Source: an uncultured Acidobacteriota bacterium
Lineage (GTDB): Bacteria > Acidobacteriota > Blastocatellia > Pyrinomonadales > Pyrinomonadaceae
DNA length: 64,000 bases
Assembly: GCA_937873515.1 (NCBI GenBank)
Contig: CALMYB010000017.1
Coordinates: forward strand, 1 to 64,000
Direction of reading: 5' to 3'
The translations under genes were made by a program, and so were the position numbers. Under the pieces are notes generated by a model, which was not told where the DNA came from, ran no database searches, and saw only the letters and a program-made list of their open reading frames with translations. This document shows, piece by piece, positions 9,485-17,549 of the stretch (position 1 is its first letter; each line of letters begins with the position of its first letter).

Positions 9485-10243
9485 ATGTGTAACACGAAGA
9501 GAGTACCGCTGTTGGAAGTATGTGTAGATTCGGTCGAATCCGCCGTTGCTGCCGAAATCGGCGGTGCGGACCGAGTCGAACTCTGCGACAACCTCGTCGA
9601 AGGCGGTACAACGCCGAGCGCAGGTGCGATAGAGGTCGCTCGAGACAGCCTCTCGATCAAGCTGCACGTGATCATACGACCCCGCGGCGGTGATTTTTTG
9701 TATTCGGATACCGAATTCAAAGTGATGAAGAGCGATATTCTCGCTGCGAAAGGCCTTGGTGCCGATGGTGTTGTGATCGGTATCTTGAATGCGGACGGTT
9801 CGGTCGATCGCGAACGGACTCGCGAACTTGTCGAGATAGCTCGCCCGATGTCCGTAACGTTTCACAGGGCCTTTGATATGACACGCGACCCATTCGAAGC
9901 CATGGAAACCCTTGTTGACATAGGCATCGACAGAATATTGACCTCAGGTCAAAAATCAGTCGCAGAGAAAGGCGTTGAACTGATCCGGGAGCTTGTTGGG
10001 CGAGCTTCGGAACGAATTACGATCATGGCTTGTGGTGAAATTCGCGAAGGTAATGTGAGCGAGGTGATCCGAAGAACAGGCGTTCGCGAGATCCATGCGA
10101 CCGGCTTTGTTTCGACGGAAAGCGGGATGGAGTTTCGTAATGAGCGCGTCTATATGGGCGGTGCCGACCTCGACGCTGAGTACTCGCTCAAAGTTACGAG
10201 TCCCGAAAAGATCGCCGCTCTTCGGAGAGCGGCAGAGCAATGA
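9485..10243 (+). CDS. cutC: CutC-family TIM-barrel protein
   Basis: 252 aa. Family signatures: LEVCVDSVESA, GADRVELCDNL, EGGTTPSAG, HVIIRPRGGDFLY, VTFHRAFDM and DRILTSGQ. CutC was named for copper homeostasis, but its biochemical role is uncertain. The start is the ATG at 9485 behind a good GGGAAGG; a TTG directly before it is less likely. Its last four bases overlap the start of the following kinase (ATGA), so the two are coupled. Its position between a hexosaminidase and a sugar-phosphate kinase suggests a carbohydrate-linked role (inference). Confidence 0.9.
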   Translation: MCNTKRVPLLEVCVDSVESAVAAEIGGADRVELCDNLVEGGTTPSAGAIEVARDSLSIKLHVIIRPRGGDFLYSDTEFKVMKSDILAAKGLGADGVVIGILNADGSVDRERTRELVEIARPMSVTFHRAFDMTRDPFEAMETLVDIGIDRILTSGQKSVAEKGVELIRELVGRASERITIMACGEIREGNVSEVIRRTGVREIHATGFVSTESGMEFRNERVYMGGADLDAEYSLKVTSPEKIAALRRAAEQ

Positions 10244-11181
10244 TCATCTGTGTTTCCGCAAACCCTGCGATCGACAAACGCCTTCGTGTGGAGAGTCTTG
10301 TTCTCGGCGAAGTTAACCGGGTTCGTTCTTCGGAAGCGTTTGCAGGCGGCAAGGCTGCTCATGTCGCGATGGCCGCGAAGGCACTCGGTGAAGAAGTTCT
10401 ATGGGTCGGACTTCTTGGCGGCGAAACGGGTGATGAGATAGAGCGTCAGCTTTCCGAACTTGGGATCAAGGTCGTGTCGGTGAGAACACAGTCGGTGACC
10501 CGTACTAATCTTGAGATCATCGATGATGGTGGCCAGATCACCGAAGTTCTTGAACCGGGTGGGATCGTTGATGCAGGCGAACTGACTGAGTTTCGTTCGG
10601 CGTGTACGGAAGCGTTTGAAGCGGCGGAAGACGGCACGGTCGTTGTGCTTTCAGGAAGCCTTCCGCCCGGAGTGCCGACGGATGAATTCGGGTCGCTGAC
10701 CGCATCGGCAAGAAATTGTGGTGCAAAGGTCATTGTCGATACCAGCGGAGAAGCTCTCACGGCCGCGATCGAAGGTTGTCCTGATCTGATCAAGCCAAAC
10801 AAAAGTGAGGCCGAAAAGGCTGCGGACATGGCATTGTCCGGTGAAGGCGATGCCTTGACGGCGATGAAGACATTGACAGACCGAGGGGCAAGATCCGTCT
10901 GCCTAACGCTGGGTGCGGACGGTTTGGCCTACTGGGATGGTCAAGTTGAGCCAGTCTTCGTAACGCCGCCGAAGGTCGATGTCACCTCAACGGTCGGATG
11001 TGGTGATGCTACGGTCGCCGGCCTCGCCGTCGCGATGAGGAGGCGGCTCGACTCGGCTGCAACGGCTCGGCTCGCCGCAGCGTGTGGAGCGGCAAACTGC
11101 CTTGCCCACTTGCCGGGCCAGATACAGAAAAAGGTCGTGGATGAACTGATCGACAAAGTTCTGGTTCGGTCTGGCCAGTGA
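10240..11181 (+). CDS. LacC/FruK-type kinase (tagatose-6-phosphate or fructose-1-phosphate kinase)
   Basis: 313 aa PfkB-family kinase of the hexose-phosphate branch: the start SANPAIDKRLRVE with GEVNRVRS, then AGGKAAHVA (phosphosugar-binding loop), LSGSLPPGVP, IKPNKSE and the C-terminal TVGCGDATVAG, where GCGD replaces the usual GAGD but keeps the catalytic Asp. The LacC/FruK/PfkB-II group phosphorylates tagatose-6-P, fructose-1-P or fructose-6-P. With AgaS and a class II aldolase nearby, tagatose-6-phosphate is the best guess. It overlaps cutC by 4 bp and is the last rightward gene of the cluster. Confidence 0.87.
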   Translation: MIICVSANPAIDKRLRVESLVLGEVNRVRSSEAFAGGKAAHVAMAAKALGEEVLWVGLLGGETGDEIERQLSELGIKVVSVRTQSVTRTNLEIIDDGGQITEVLEPGGIVDAGELTEFRSACTEAFEAAEDGTVVVLSGSLPPGVPTDEFGSLTASARNCGAKVIVDTSGEALTAAIEGCPDLIKPNKSEAEKAADMALSGEGDALTAMKTLTDRGARSVCLTLGADGLAYWDGQVEPVFVTPPKVDVTSTVGCGDATVAGLAVAMRRRLDSAATARLAAACGAANCLAHLPGQIQKKVVDELIDKVLVRSGQ

Positions 11182-11190
11182 CCGATCGAA

Positions 11191-11224
11191 ATAAAAAATG
11201 GCGGGAGTCGTGAAACTCCCGCCA
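11191..11224 (-). terminator. Rho-independent terminator of the HtrA gene
   Basis: A 10-bp perfect stem (TGGCGGGAGT at 11199-11208, ACTCCCGCCA at 11215-11224) with a 6-base loop. Read on the minus strand it is followed by a run of six T (11193-11198). It lies 20 bp past the stop of the leftward protease gene. The hairpin may also slow transcription arriving from the other side, but there is no T run in that direction. Confidence 0.85.
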
Positions 11225-11243
11225 CTAACGAATGCCTCTGTAA

Positions 11244-12728
11244 CTACTGAGGTCGGATCGTCAAGTAGATCGTTTGACCCCGGCGTGATACGAGCAGGAG
11301 AACGGGTTTATCTTTGGAGTCTGCCAAAGCGTTCTTTACGTCGGCAGCCGAGGTGATCGGCTTTCGGTTTATTTCAAGCAAGACATCTCCGCGGCCGATT
11401 CCCGCAGATGCCGCCGGGCCCGCAGGATCGACATCGGTTACGACAAGACCTTCGGTAGAATCGAGTCCGAGCTGCTTCTGTACCTGCGGTGTAACGGGCG
11501 ACAAGACGACACCGAGCTTGCCCGAACTATCGTTCGCCGGGCCTTCTGTCGGAGAGTTCGGATCGTTCTTGTCGGAAGCCGGCGTCTCAAATTCGTCAAG
11601 AGTCGCCGTTATGTCCATCGAACTTCCGCCGCGGTTGATCGCGAGCTTGATCTCGGTACCAGGCTGAGCTCCAGCAACTTTATTGCGGAGGGCATTTGTG
11701 TCCTCGATCTTTTCGCCGTTGATCGCGGTTATGACATCACCGCGTTTGAGGCCCGCCTTGTCTGCGGCACTGCCTGCCTTTACGCCGCTGATAAGCACGC
11801 CCTCGGTTGTGCCGAGTTCAAGTGCTTTTGCGGTGTCGTCGGTGATATTTTGGATCGTTACACCCAACATTCCGCGGTGGACCTTTCCGTCCTTCAGGAG
11901 TTGTTCCATCACACTCTTCGCCATATTCGACGGGATCGAAAAGCCGATGCCGATATTGCCGCCCATCGAACCGCCGGGCGAAAGGATCTGCGAGTTGATG
12001 CCGATGAGTTCGCCGTTAAGGTTTACGAGCGCGCCGCCCGAATTGCCGCGATTGATCGGAGCGTCGGTCTGAAGAAAATCCTCAAAGCTTCCGTCACTCA
12101 AACCCGTACGACGGCCCTTTGCGGAAATAATGCCTGCCGTAACGGTCTCACCGATATCGAGGGGATTGCCGATAGCCAGGACAATATCTCCTACGCGGAC
12201 CTCGTCAGAATTGCCGAGGGTCAAGAACGGAAGATTCTCCGCTTCGATCTTGATCACTGCAAGATCGCTGGGAGCATCGGTTCCCACTACTTTCGCGTCG
12301 TAGGTCTTGTTGTCGCTCGTATAAACCGTGATCTTCTCGGCCCCGTCAACGACATGATTGTTAGTAAGGATCGTGCCGTTGGAATTCACGATGACCCCCG
12401 AACCTGCACCTCGTTCGATCCGCGGACCGCGATTTGGTGCCGGCTGGCCGAATTGACGAAAAAAGTCGTCGCCGAAAGGCATTTGCATGGAACCGGTGTC
12501 GGCCGCCTGCTTTTTCTCCATCCGAATTTGCACGACAGCAGGTGAAGTCTTCTCGACCACGTCGGCATACGATGTGCGAACGCCGTTTACAACGACTGGT
12601 GCGGCCGGCGGCGCATTATTCGAGCTCGGCGGAGCCACTTCTGTACCGGGCAAGAGGCCGCCGGCACACGAGAAACTCAGTCCCGCGGCCGCGATGGCCG
12701 TGATCAAAATAATTCTTCCATTACGCAT
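11244..12728 (-). CDS. degP: HtrA/DegP-type periplasmic serine protease
   Basis: 494 aa. An N-terminal signal segment (RIILITAIAAAGLSFSCAGG) includes a Cys that might be lipidated, though the lipobox is poor. The trypsin-like domain shows the triad: His in LTNNHVVDGA, Asp in PSDLAVIKI and Ser in NRGNSGGALV. Two PDZ domains follow (GMLGVTI and GKLGVVL starts, with GDVITAING and GDVLLEINRK loops), as in Do-type proteases. It degrades or chaperones misfolded envelope proteins. The start chosen is the ATG at 12728, with GGAG about 10 bases ahead; an in-frame TTG at 12746 is less likely. Same strand as the polyamine genes, 105 bp after speB. Confidence 0.93.
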   Translation of the reverse strand: MRNGRIILITAIAAAGLSFSCAGGLLPGTEVAPPSSNNAPPAAPVVVNGVRTSYADVVEKTSPAVVQIRMEKKQAADTGSMQMPFGDDFFRQFGQPAPNRGPRIERGAGSGVIVNSNGTILTNNHVVDGAEKITVYTSDNKTYDAKVVGTDAPSDLAVIKIEAENLPFLTLGNSDEVRVGDIVLAIGNPLDIGETVTAGIISAKGRRTGLSDGSFEDFLQTDAPINRGNSGGALVNLNGELIGINSQILSPGGSMGGNIGIGFSIPSNMAKSVMEQLLKDGKVHRGMLGVTIQNITDDTAKALELGTTEGVLISGVKAGSAADKAGLKRGDVITAINGEKIEDTNALRNKVAGAQPGTEIKLAINRGGSSMDITATLDEFETPASDKNDPNSPTEGPANDSSGKLGVVLSPVTPQVQKQLGLDSTEGLVVTDVDPAGPAASAGIGRGDVLLEINRKPITSAADVKNALADSKDKPVLLLVSRRGQTIYLTIRPQ

Positions 12729-12833
12729 ATGATCTGTTCTCCACAAAGAAGATAAAATTTACAAAGAATGACGGATCGAGGTTCCGAAAGTTGGGGAACT
12801 CGGTTCGAGGGTATTTACTTCGGTATCAAACAA

Positions 12834-13748
12834 CTAACTTACGGCGAGCCCCACCTTCGGAGTTCGTCCGTTAAAGACGTACGCAAAAGATTTATATACA
12901 AGTTTCGCACAGAGGAATGCCACGGAATCCTGCCCCGGCACGTATGAATATTCAACAAGGTCCATTCCGATTACACGTTTGTTTTCAGCGAGTTTGCGGA
13001 TGAGCGTCAACGTCTCGTACCATCCCAAACCGCCCGGTTCAGGTGTTCCTGTCGTTGGTACGATGCTTGGATCTAGGCCGTCGATGTCTATTGTCAGATA
13101 TACGTTGTCGGTGAGGGAATTGATGGCTTCGTCGATCCAATCCGTTCGGCCGACGATGTCACGCGCCCAAAAGATCTTGGTCGGAAGGCCGTCTTTGAGC
13201 GAAACCGCTTCTTCGGCCGAGATCGAGCGGATACCGACCTGCACGGCGGGTATCTTCAGGTCCTTGACGACACGCGCCATTATCGAGGCATGGGAGTGTT
13301 CCGTTCCGTCGTACGAATCGCGAAGATCTGCGTGAGCGTCGATCTGAAGCACACTGATATTCTCGAATTTTTCAGCGTGTGCGCGAATCACAGGTGCCGA
13401 GACCGAGTGCTCGCCGCCGAGCATACAGATGAATTTACCAAGTTCAAGAAGGCGCTTCGACTCTCCGTAGAGATCATTCATCATCTCGGCAGGGGTTGGC
13501 CGCGGTATGAATTCAGGAAGAGTGTGTATGCCAAGCTTATAGACCTCGGCATCGGTCTCCTCCTCGTAAAGCTCCATATTGCGCGAGGCATCGACGATCG
13601 CCATCGCACCGGCCTCTGTTCCGGTGCCGTACGAGACCGTTCCTTCGTATGAGACTGGCCATACAACGATCTCAGCGGTATCGAGGCCTGAGTATTTCTC
13701 ATCTTCGATACCGCCGAAGTTCATCGGAAGACTGGCAGATTTGCTCAT
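12834..13748 (-). CDS. speB: Agmatinase (ureohydrolase family)
   Basis: 304 aa. The binuclear manganese motifs are intact: LGGEHS, IDAHADLRDSYDG and TIDIDGLDPSIVPTTG, followed by PEPGGLGWYE. These define the arginase/agmatinase family. Agmatinase converts agmatine to putrescine and urea. The agmatine-producing decarboxylase SpeA sits two genes upstream on the same strand, which supports this over arginase. Its ATG begins 3 bp after the stop of the DHS-like gene, so translation is probably coupled. Cytoplasmic. Confidence 0.9.
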   Translation of the reverse strand: MSKSASLPMNFGGIEDEKYSGLDTAEIVVWPVSYEGTVSYGTGTEAGAMAIVDASRNMELYEEETDAEVYKLGIHTLPEFIPRPTPAEMMNDLYGESKRLLELGKFICMLGGEHSVSAPVIRAHAEKFENISVLQIDAHADLRDSYDGTEHSHASIMARVVKDLKIPAVQVGIRSISAEEAVSLKDGLPTKIFWARDIVGRTDWIDEAINSLTDNVYLTIDIDGLDPSIVPTTGTPEPGGLGWYETLTLIRKLAENKRVIGMDLVEYSYVPGQDSVAFLCAKLVYKSFAYVFNGRTPKVGLAVS

Positions 13749-13751
13749 AGT

Positions 13752-14813
13752 TTATGGCACATCGATGGTCATCGTCTGGCCCGAGAACGCAAAATTCGGG
13801 CGCTTGCGGCCTTTCATAAACTTTGCCGCGGTCTGTGACAACGCCGTGATGATCATTGGCAATGCGATCGACGGATCGCATGGGACATAAGCTGTCGTCG
13901 CGCCTTTGTGCAGCTTGCCGAACGTGCAGGTGTGGTTGCTGCCATAGCTCGGCGTACGCTGATCCAAGGGTACGGAATCCGTCGACATCGAGATCGCATA
14001 CTTATGCCCTCGTACGTTTCCACGCGAAATGTAGGAAGAAAGTTCCGTAAGGTTCACCATTCCCTGGCTCGAAGTGCTCCCACAGGCGATCATTGCGGAA
14101 TTTCGCGACTTTGCGTTGATCTGGGTCATATCCAGCGTATCCTGGCCGAGGTCAAAGCCGACGTGGATCTTTTTCTCGAATTTTACGCGTGCGAGCCCGA
14201 TCGCGAGCTCAGAACCGGAAATATCTGGGCAAAAGACCGGGATACGGGACTTATATGACGACGTGAGAACGCCGTCTTCATGCGCGATCTCAGAGAGTTC
14301 ACGTCCCATAAGGTGAAGGAATTCGCGGCAGGAATAGCTTCGCGTAAGATCAAGTTGGTTTACAACGCTTCCGATCCATTCGTCCGCTTCCTGATACTCT
14401 TCAGCATTTCCGAGCACATCGCCCAGGCGCGTTACAGACGCCGCGGCGAGATCCTCATCCATCATGCTCGGATGAGCTTGGTAATGTTCTCGGCCGAGAG
14501 TTTCGTGTATATCGTGATAGAGAACGGCGCCCGAAGCCACGATCACGTCAACGAACCGGTTCTTGATCACATAGGAAAGTAAACGGCGCATACCGGCAGT
14601 TATTACGTTTCCACTGAGGCAGAGATAGATCGTCGAATTATCATCGAGCATGTCGAGCCAAATTCGATGTGCCTCTGCAAGCTGTCTGGCGCCGAAGCCG
14701 GCACCTTCCATTTTCTCCAAAAGCCCCGCGACCGAGCGGTCGCGGTCGATAGGGACCGGCCGAGTCGGCACAGATAAGAATTTCGAAGCTTTTGATTTTT
14801 TTTGAGCTACCAT
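13752..14813 (-). CDS. Deoxyhypusine-synthase-like enzyme (probable homospermidine synthase type)
   Basis: 353 aa, close to the usual DHS length. NAD-fold elements are visible: LCLSGNVITAGMRRLL, VIVASGAVLYHDI, SRIPVFCPDISGSELAIGL and HVGFDLGQDTLDM. Near the C terminus TFGKLHKGATTAYVPCD carries the Lys expected to form the imine intermediate with the aminobutyl group. Bacteria lack eIF5A; bacterial DHS-like proteins have been linked to homospermidine formation. Placed between arginine decarboxylase and agmatinase, it could join putrescine or spermidine-derived aminobutyl units into a longer polyamine. The ATG has a good GGGAGA 6 bases ahead. 18 bp separate it from speA. Confidence 0.85.
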   Translation of the reverse strand: MVAQKKSKASKFLSVPTRPVPIDRDRSVAGLLEKMEGAGFGARQLAEAHRIWLDMLDDNSTIYLCLSGNVITAGMRRLLSYVIKNRFVDVIVASGAVLYHDIHETLGREHYQAHPSMMDEDLAAASVTRLGDVLGNAEEYQEADEWIGSVVNQLDLTRSYSCREFLHLMGRELSEIAHEDGVLTSSYKSRIPVFCPDISGSELAIGLARVKFEKKIHVGFDLGQDTLDMTQINAKSRNSAMIACGSTSSQGMVNLTELSSYISRGNVRGHKYAISMSTDSVPLDQRTPSYGSNHTCTFGKLHKGATTAYVPCDPSIALPMIITALSQTAAKFMKGRKRPNFAFSGQTMTIDVP

Positions 14814-14831
14814 AATGTCTCCCTGGGATTT

Positions 14832-16787
14832 TTATTTCGTCGAACCGACTGCCTTCTCTTTGGCGGCGAGAAAGTGCGGTGTTAAGTAGGTGTAGCTGTC
14901 CACCTGGCTTTCGTAATAATGGATAAGGTCATTTCCTTCTTCCGAGCTGAGGTCGCCGTCCTTTATCTTCTGTAGGACGGCCCTGCGGAAGGTATCATGC
15001 AATTGAACGGCGTCGTAGCGTACGCTCGAGACGGCGTCGCCGAGCGTAGCACCGAAAATGACCTTTTTGATGATGTATCCGTCGTCACCGATAAAGATGT
15101 GGGCTTCGTGCGGAACGCCGAAGAGATTGTGGTTGTTCCCCATAACCTCTTGATATGCTCCGACGAGCATCATTGCGATGTAGTAAGGTTCGCCCTTTAC
15201 GAGCTTATGAAGCTCAAGGACGGGTTTGACGTCGTGCAGATCGACGAATTTATCTACGATGCCGTCCGAATCGCACGTAATATCGCAAAGCGTCGCGAAT
15301 TCTGTAGGCGTTTTGTTGAGCTTGTGGATCGGGACGATCGGGAAGAGCTGTTCGAGAGCCCAGTTGTCGGGCATCGATCGAAAGACGGAGAAGTTCGCAA
15401 GGTATTTCGCGCACATCAAGCGCCGAAGGTCATCGAATTCCTCACTGACGTACTTCTTCAATTGCGCATAGCCATCGGCCTTTTCGCAAATGTCCCAAAA
15501 GAGTACTTCGCCCGCACCCTTGTCTTCGAGAGAGATTAGGCCAAGGTTGAACATCGTAAAGAGCTCTTCACGATGTTCGAGAGCGTCGTGATAGTACTCC
15601 CTATAATTCTTCGCATTGATCGTTTCGTGCAGATCGTGAAGTTCGCGGACCACTTCCGGTACGCTGCCGGACATATTCAACGGAGTAAGGTCCTCGACAA
15701 CGGTCTCGATCTCGTCCTGCACATTCGTAACTAAAATTGCGTGGTAAGCGGAAAGATATCGTCCGGACTCCTGGATGATGGTCGGGTGGGGTACGTTCTC
15801 GTCATCGCAGACGGTCTTGATCACATAGATCACATCGTTTGCGAATTCCCGAGCGTTGTAGTTCGCCGAGGATTCGAAACTTGTGCGTGAGCCGTCATAG
15901 TCCACCGCCATTCCGCCGCCTACATCAAGATACTCGATCGGAACTCCCATCTGGCGGATCTTCGAATAGGTCCGCGCCGCTTCCTTCATGGCGTTCTTGA
16001 TACGCTTGATGTCGGTCAGCTGAGAGCCGATGTGGAAATGCAGAAGCCGCAGCAGGTCGGTGCGGCCCGTCTCTTGCAATCGCCGAATAACCTCAAGGAT
16101 CTCTGTGGTCGTAAGGCCGAACTTCGCTGCCTCGCCACCGGATTTTTCCCATTTTCCCGACCCTTTTGCATAAAGCTTGACCCGAACGCCCAGCATCGGA
16201 ATCTTCATATTGGGGTTCGCTTTCTGGGTCTCATCGGCAATTGCTATCGCATGTTCGAGCTCGCTGAGCTTTTCGATCACGATCACGACGTTCTTGCCGG
16301 CGGCCGCTCCGGCAAAGGCAAGCTGAATGAATTCGCGATCCTTGAAGCCGTTCAAGACTAGAAGGGAGTCCTTTGCTTGTTCGAGCCCAAGGGCCGCGTA
16401 CAGTTCGGCTTTCGAACCTGCCTCGAGGCCGAAGTTATATCGCGAGCCTTCACGAAGATACTCCTCGATCACGGACCGATTCTGGTTGACCTTCATCGGA
16501 AAAACACACAGATGATCGCCTTCGTACTCGAACTCTTTGATAGATTTACGGAATGCGACCTGCAGTTTGCGGATCTGGCCGAACAAAAGCTGGGGAAAGC
16601 GCAAGAGGACAGGTGAACTAACGCCTCTTTTCTGGAGGTCGTCCACTATTTCTTTAATGTCGGCCGTAAGAGCTTCGTTCTCGGGTGCTCGAACGATCAG
16701 ATTGCCTTTCTTGTTAATACCGAAATAATCGGCTCCCCAGTTATCAATTCCGTAGGTTTCCAGGGTCTTGTCAATGACTGCGGTCAA
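14832..16787 (-). CDS. speA: Biosynthetic arginine decarboxylase
   Basis: 651 aa, typical of the large SpeA family. The PLP lysine is in VFPMKVNQNR near residue 95; FNFG/LEAGSKAEL, LHFHIGSQ, YLDVGGGMAVDYDGS and a late LVGAYQEVMGNNHNLFG follow in the expected order, the last being the substrate/PLP-binding region. It decarboxylates arginine to agmatine, the first step to putrescine. The start is a TTG: GGAG lies 9 bases upstream and no in-frame ATG precedes the conserved region. It leads the leftward unit speA, DHS-like, speB and possibly htrA. Confidence 0.93.
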   Translation of the reverse strand: MTAVIDKTLETYGIDNWGADYFGINKKGNLIVRAPENEALTADIKEIVDDLQKRGVSSPVLLRFPQLLFGQIRKLQVAFRKSIKEFEYEGDHLCVFPMKVNQNRSVIEEYLREGSRYNFGLEAGSKAELYAALGLEQAKDSLLVLNGFKDREFIQLAFAGAAAGKNVVIVIEKLSELEHAIAIADETQKANPNMKIPMLGVRVKLYAKGSGKWEKSGGEAAKFGLTTTEILEVIRRLQETGRTDLLRLLHFHIGSQLTDIKRIKNAMKEAARTYSKIRQMGVPIEYLDVGGGMAVDYDGSRTSFESSANYNAREFANDVIYVIKTVCDDENVPHPTIIQESGRYLSAYHAILVTNVQDEIETVVEDLTPLNMSGSVPEVVRELHDLHETINAKNYREYYHDALEHREELFTMFNLGLISLEDKGAGEVLFWDICEKADGYAQLKKYVSEEFDDLRRLMCAKYLANFSVFRSMPDNWALEQLFPIVPIHKLNKTPTEFATLCDITCDSDGIVDKFVDLHDVKPVLELHKLVKGEPYYIAMMLVGAYQEVMGNNHNLFGVPHEAHIFIGDDGYIIKKVIFGATLGDAVSSVRYDAVQLHDTFRRAVLQKIKDGDLSSEEGNDLIHYYESQVDSYTYLTPHFLAAKEKAVGSTK

Positions 16788-16928
16788 TTCGTTTCACTCC
16801 AAATTGGAATGCCCAGACCGCCAGCACGCGGGGGCAAAGAAAATCAGCGTATGTCCAAATCTATCAAAAAACAAAGATGCAAACAATACCCCCATTTTTT
16901 TGGGCGTTAAAATAAGTCGAAATCTCGC

Positions 16929-16944
16929 TGGCACAACTTTTGCT
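16929..16944 (+). promoter_or_regulatory. Sigma-54 (RpoN) promoter ahead of the pilin-like gene
   Basis: TGGCAC at 16929-16934, five bases, then TTGCT at 16940-16944. GG (-24) and GC (-12) are exactly 10 bases apart, matching the RpoN consensus TGGCACR-N4-TTGCW at every fixed position. The predicted transcript would start near 16955, giving a leader of ~134 nt before the pilin start. Pilin genes are commonly RpoN-dependent. The rest of the 301-bp gap (16788-17088) shows nothing else recognised apart from the small hairpin at the start codon. Confidence 0.8.
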
Positions 16945-17069
16945 GGATAACTTGCGGTTTCGGACGCCCCCGACGTCCACCGGCAAAGAAAGCATTGAAT
17001 AGACCAAATACTACAGGCTTTGTTGCCGCAACTTGTCAATTTGATATGACAAATAATGTCACTTTTCGG

Positions 17070-17087
17070 GATCTAGAGGTTTAGATC
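17070..17087 (+). promoter_or_regulatory. Small hairpin with the ribosome site in its loop
   Basis: GATCTA (17070-17075) and TAGATC (17082-17087) form a 6-bp perfect stem around GAGGTT, so the GAGG ribosome-binding site of the pilin-like gene sits in the hexaloop and the stem ends one base before the ATG at 17089. Such a structure could modulate translation. It is short and could be chance. Confidence 0.35.
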
Positions 17088-17088
17088 T

Positions 17089-17502
17089 ATGAAAGACCAA
17101 CGCGGATTCTCATTAATTGAACTACTCGTTGTCGTAGCGGTGATCGGTGTGATCGCAACATTGGCGGTTCCGGCCCTACAGAAAGCGACAAGAGCTGCCG
17201 AAAATGGCAACACGTTCGCGACGATGAGGACAATGTCCTCGACCCAAATGAGCTTTATGTCGCAGAACGGCCGATTTGCCCGGCTTGCAGAGCTAAACTC
17301 AGCATCATCGAATGCGCTCGGAACCGTCAGCGGGCTCCAGCTCATCCGCGGCAAATTTGTCTTCGAAATGCCCGGAACCCCAACGGACACCGATCTTCGC
17401 GGCCGATACACGATCACGGCGACGCGAAACGTTGCCACTGAAGGTGTTGTTTACAAATACGAGATCGATCAATCAGGTGAAATTCGCCAGATCCTGCCGT
17501 AA
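17089..17502 (+). CDS. Type IV pilin-like protein
   Basis: 137 aa with a short basic leader and the class III signal sequence: MKDQRG cut before FSLIELLVVVAVIGVIATL, with Glu at mature position 5 and a hydrophobic helix, as in type IV pilins and type II secretion pseudopilins. The remainder is small with a GRYTITATR stretch and no cysteines. It would be inserted in the inner membrane, processed by a prepilin peptidase and assembled into a filament. A sigma-54 promoter precedes it and an unrecognised membrane protein follows 47 bp downstream. Major pilin, minor pilin or pseudopilin cannot be told apart from sequence. Confidence 0.85.
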   Translation: MKDQRGFSLIELLVVVAVIGVIATLAVPALQKATRAAENGNTFATMRTMSSTQMSFMSQNGRFARLAELNSASSNALGTVSGLQLIRGKFVFEMPGTPTDTDLRGRYTITATRNVATEGVVYKYEIDQSGEIRQILP

Positions 17503-17549
17503 ATGCTTTTTATCCTCACCCTTAGTTCCCAGTCAGATAGGTACGAGCT

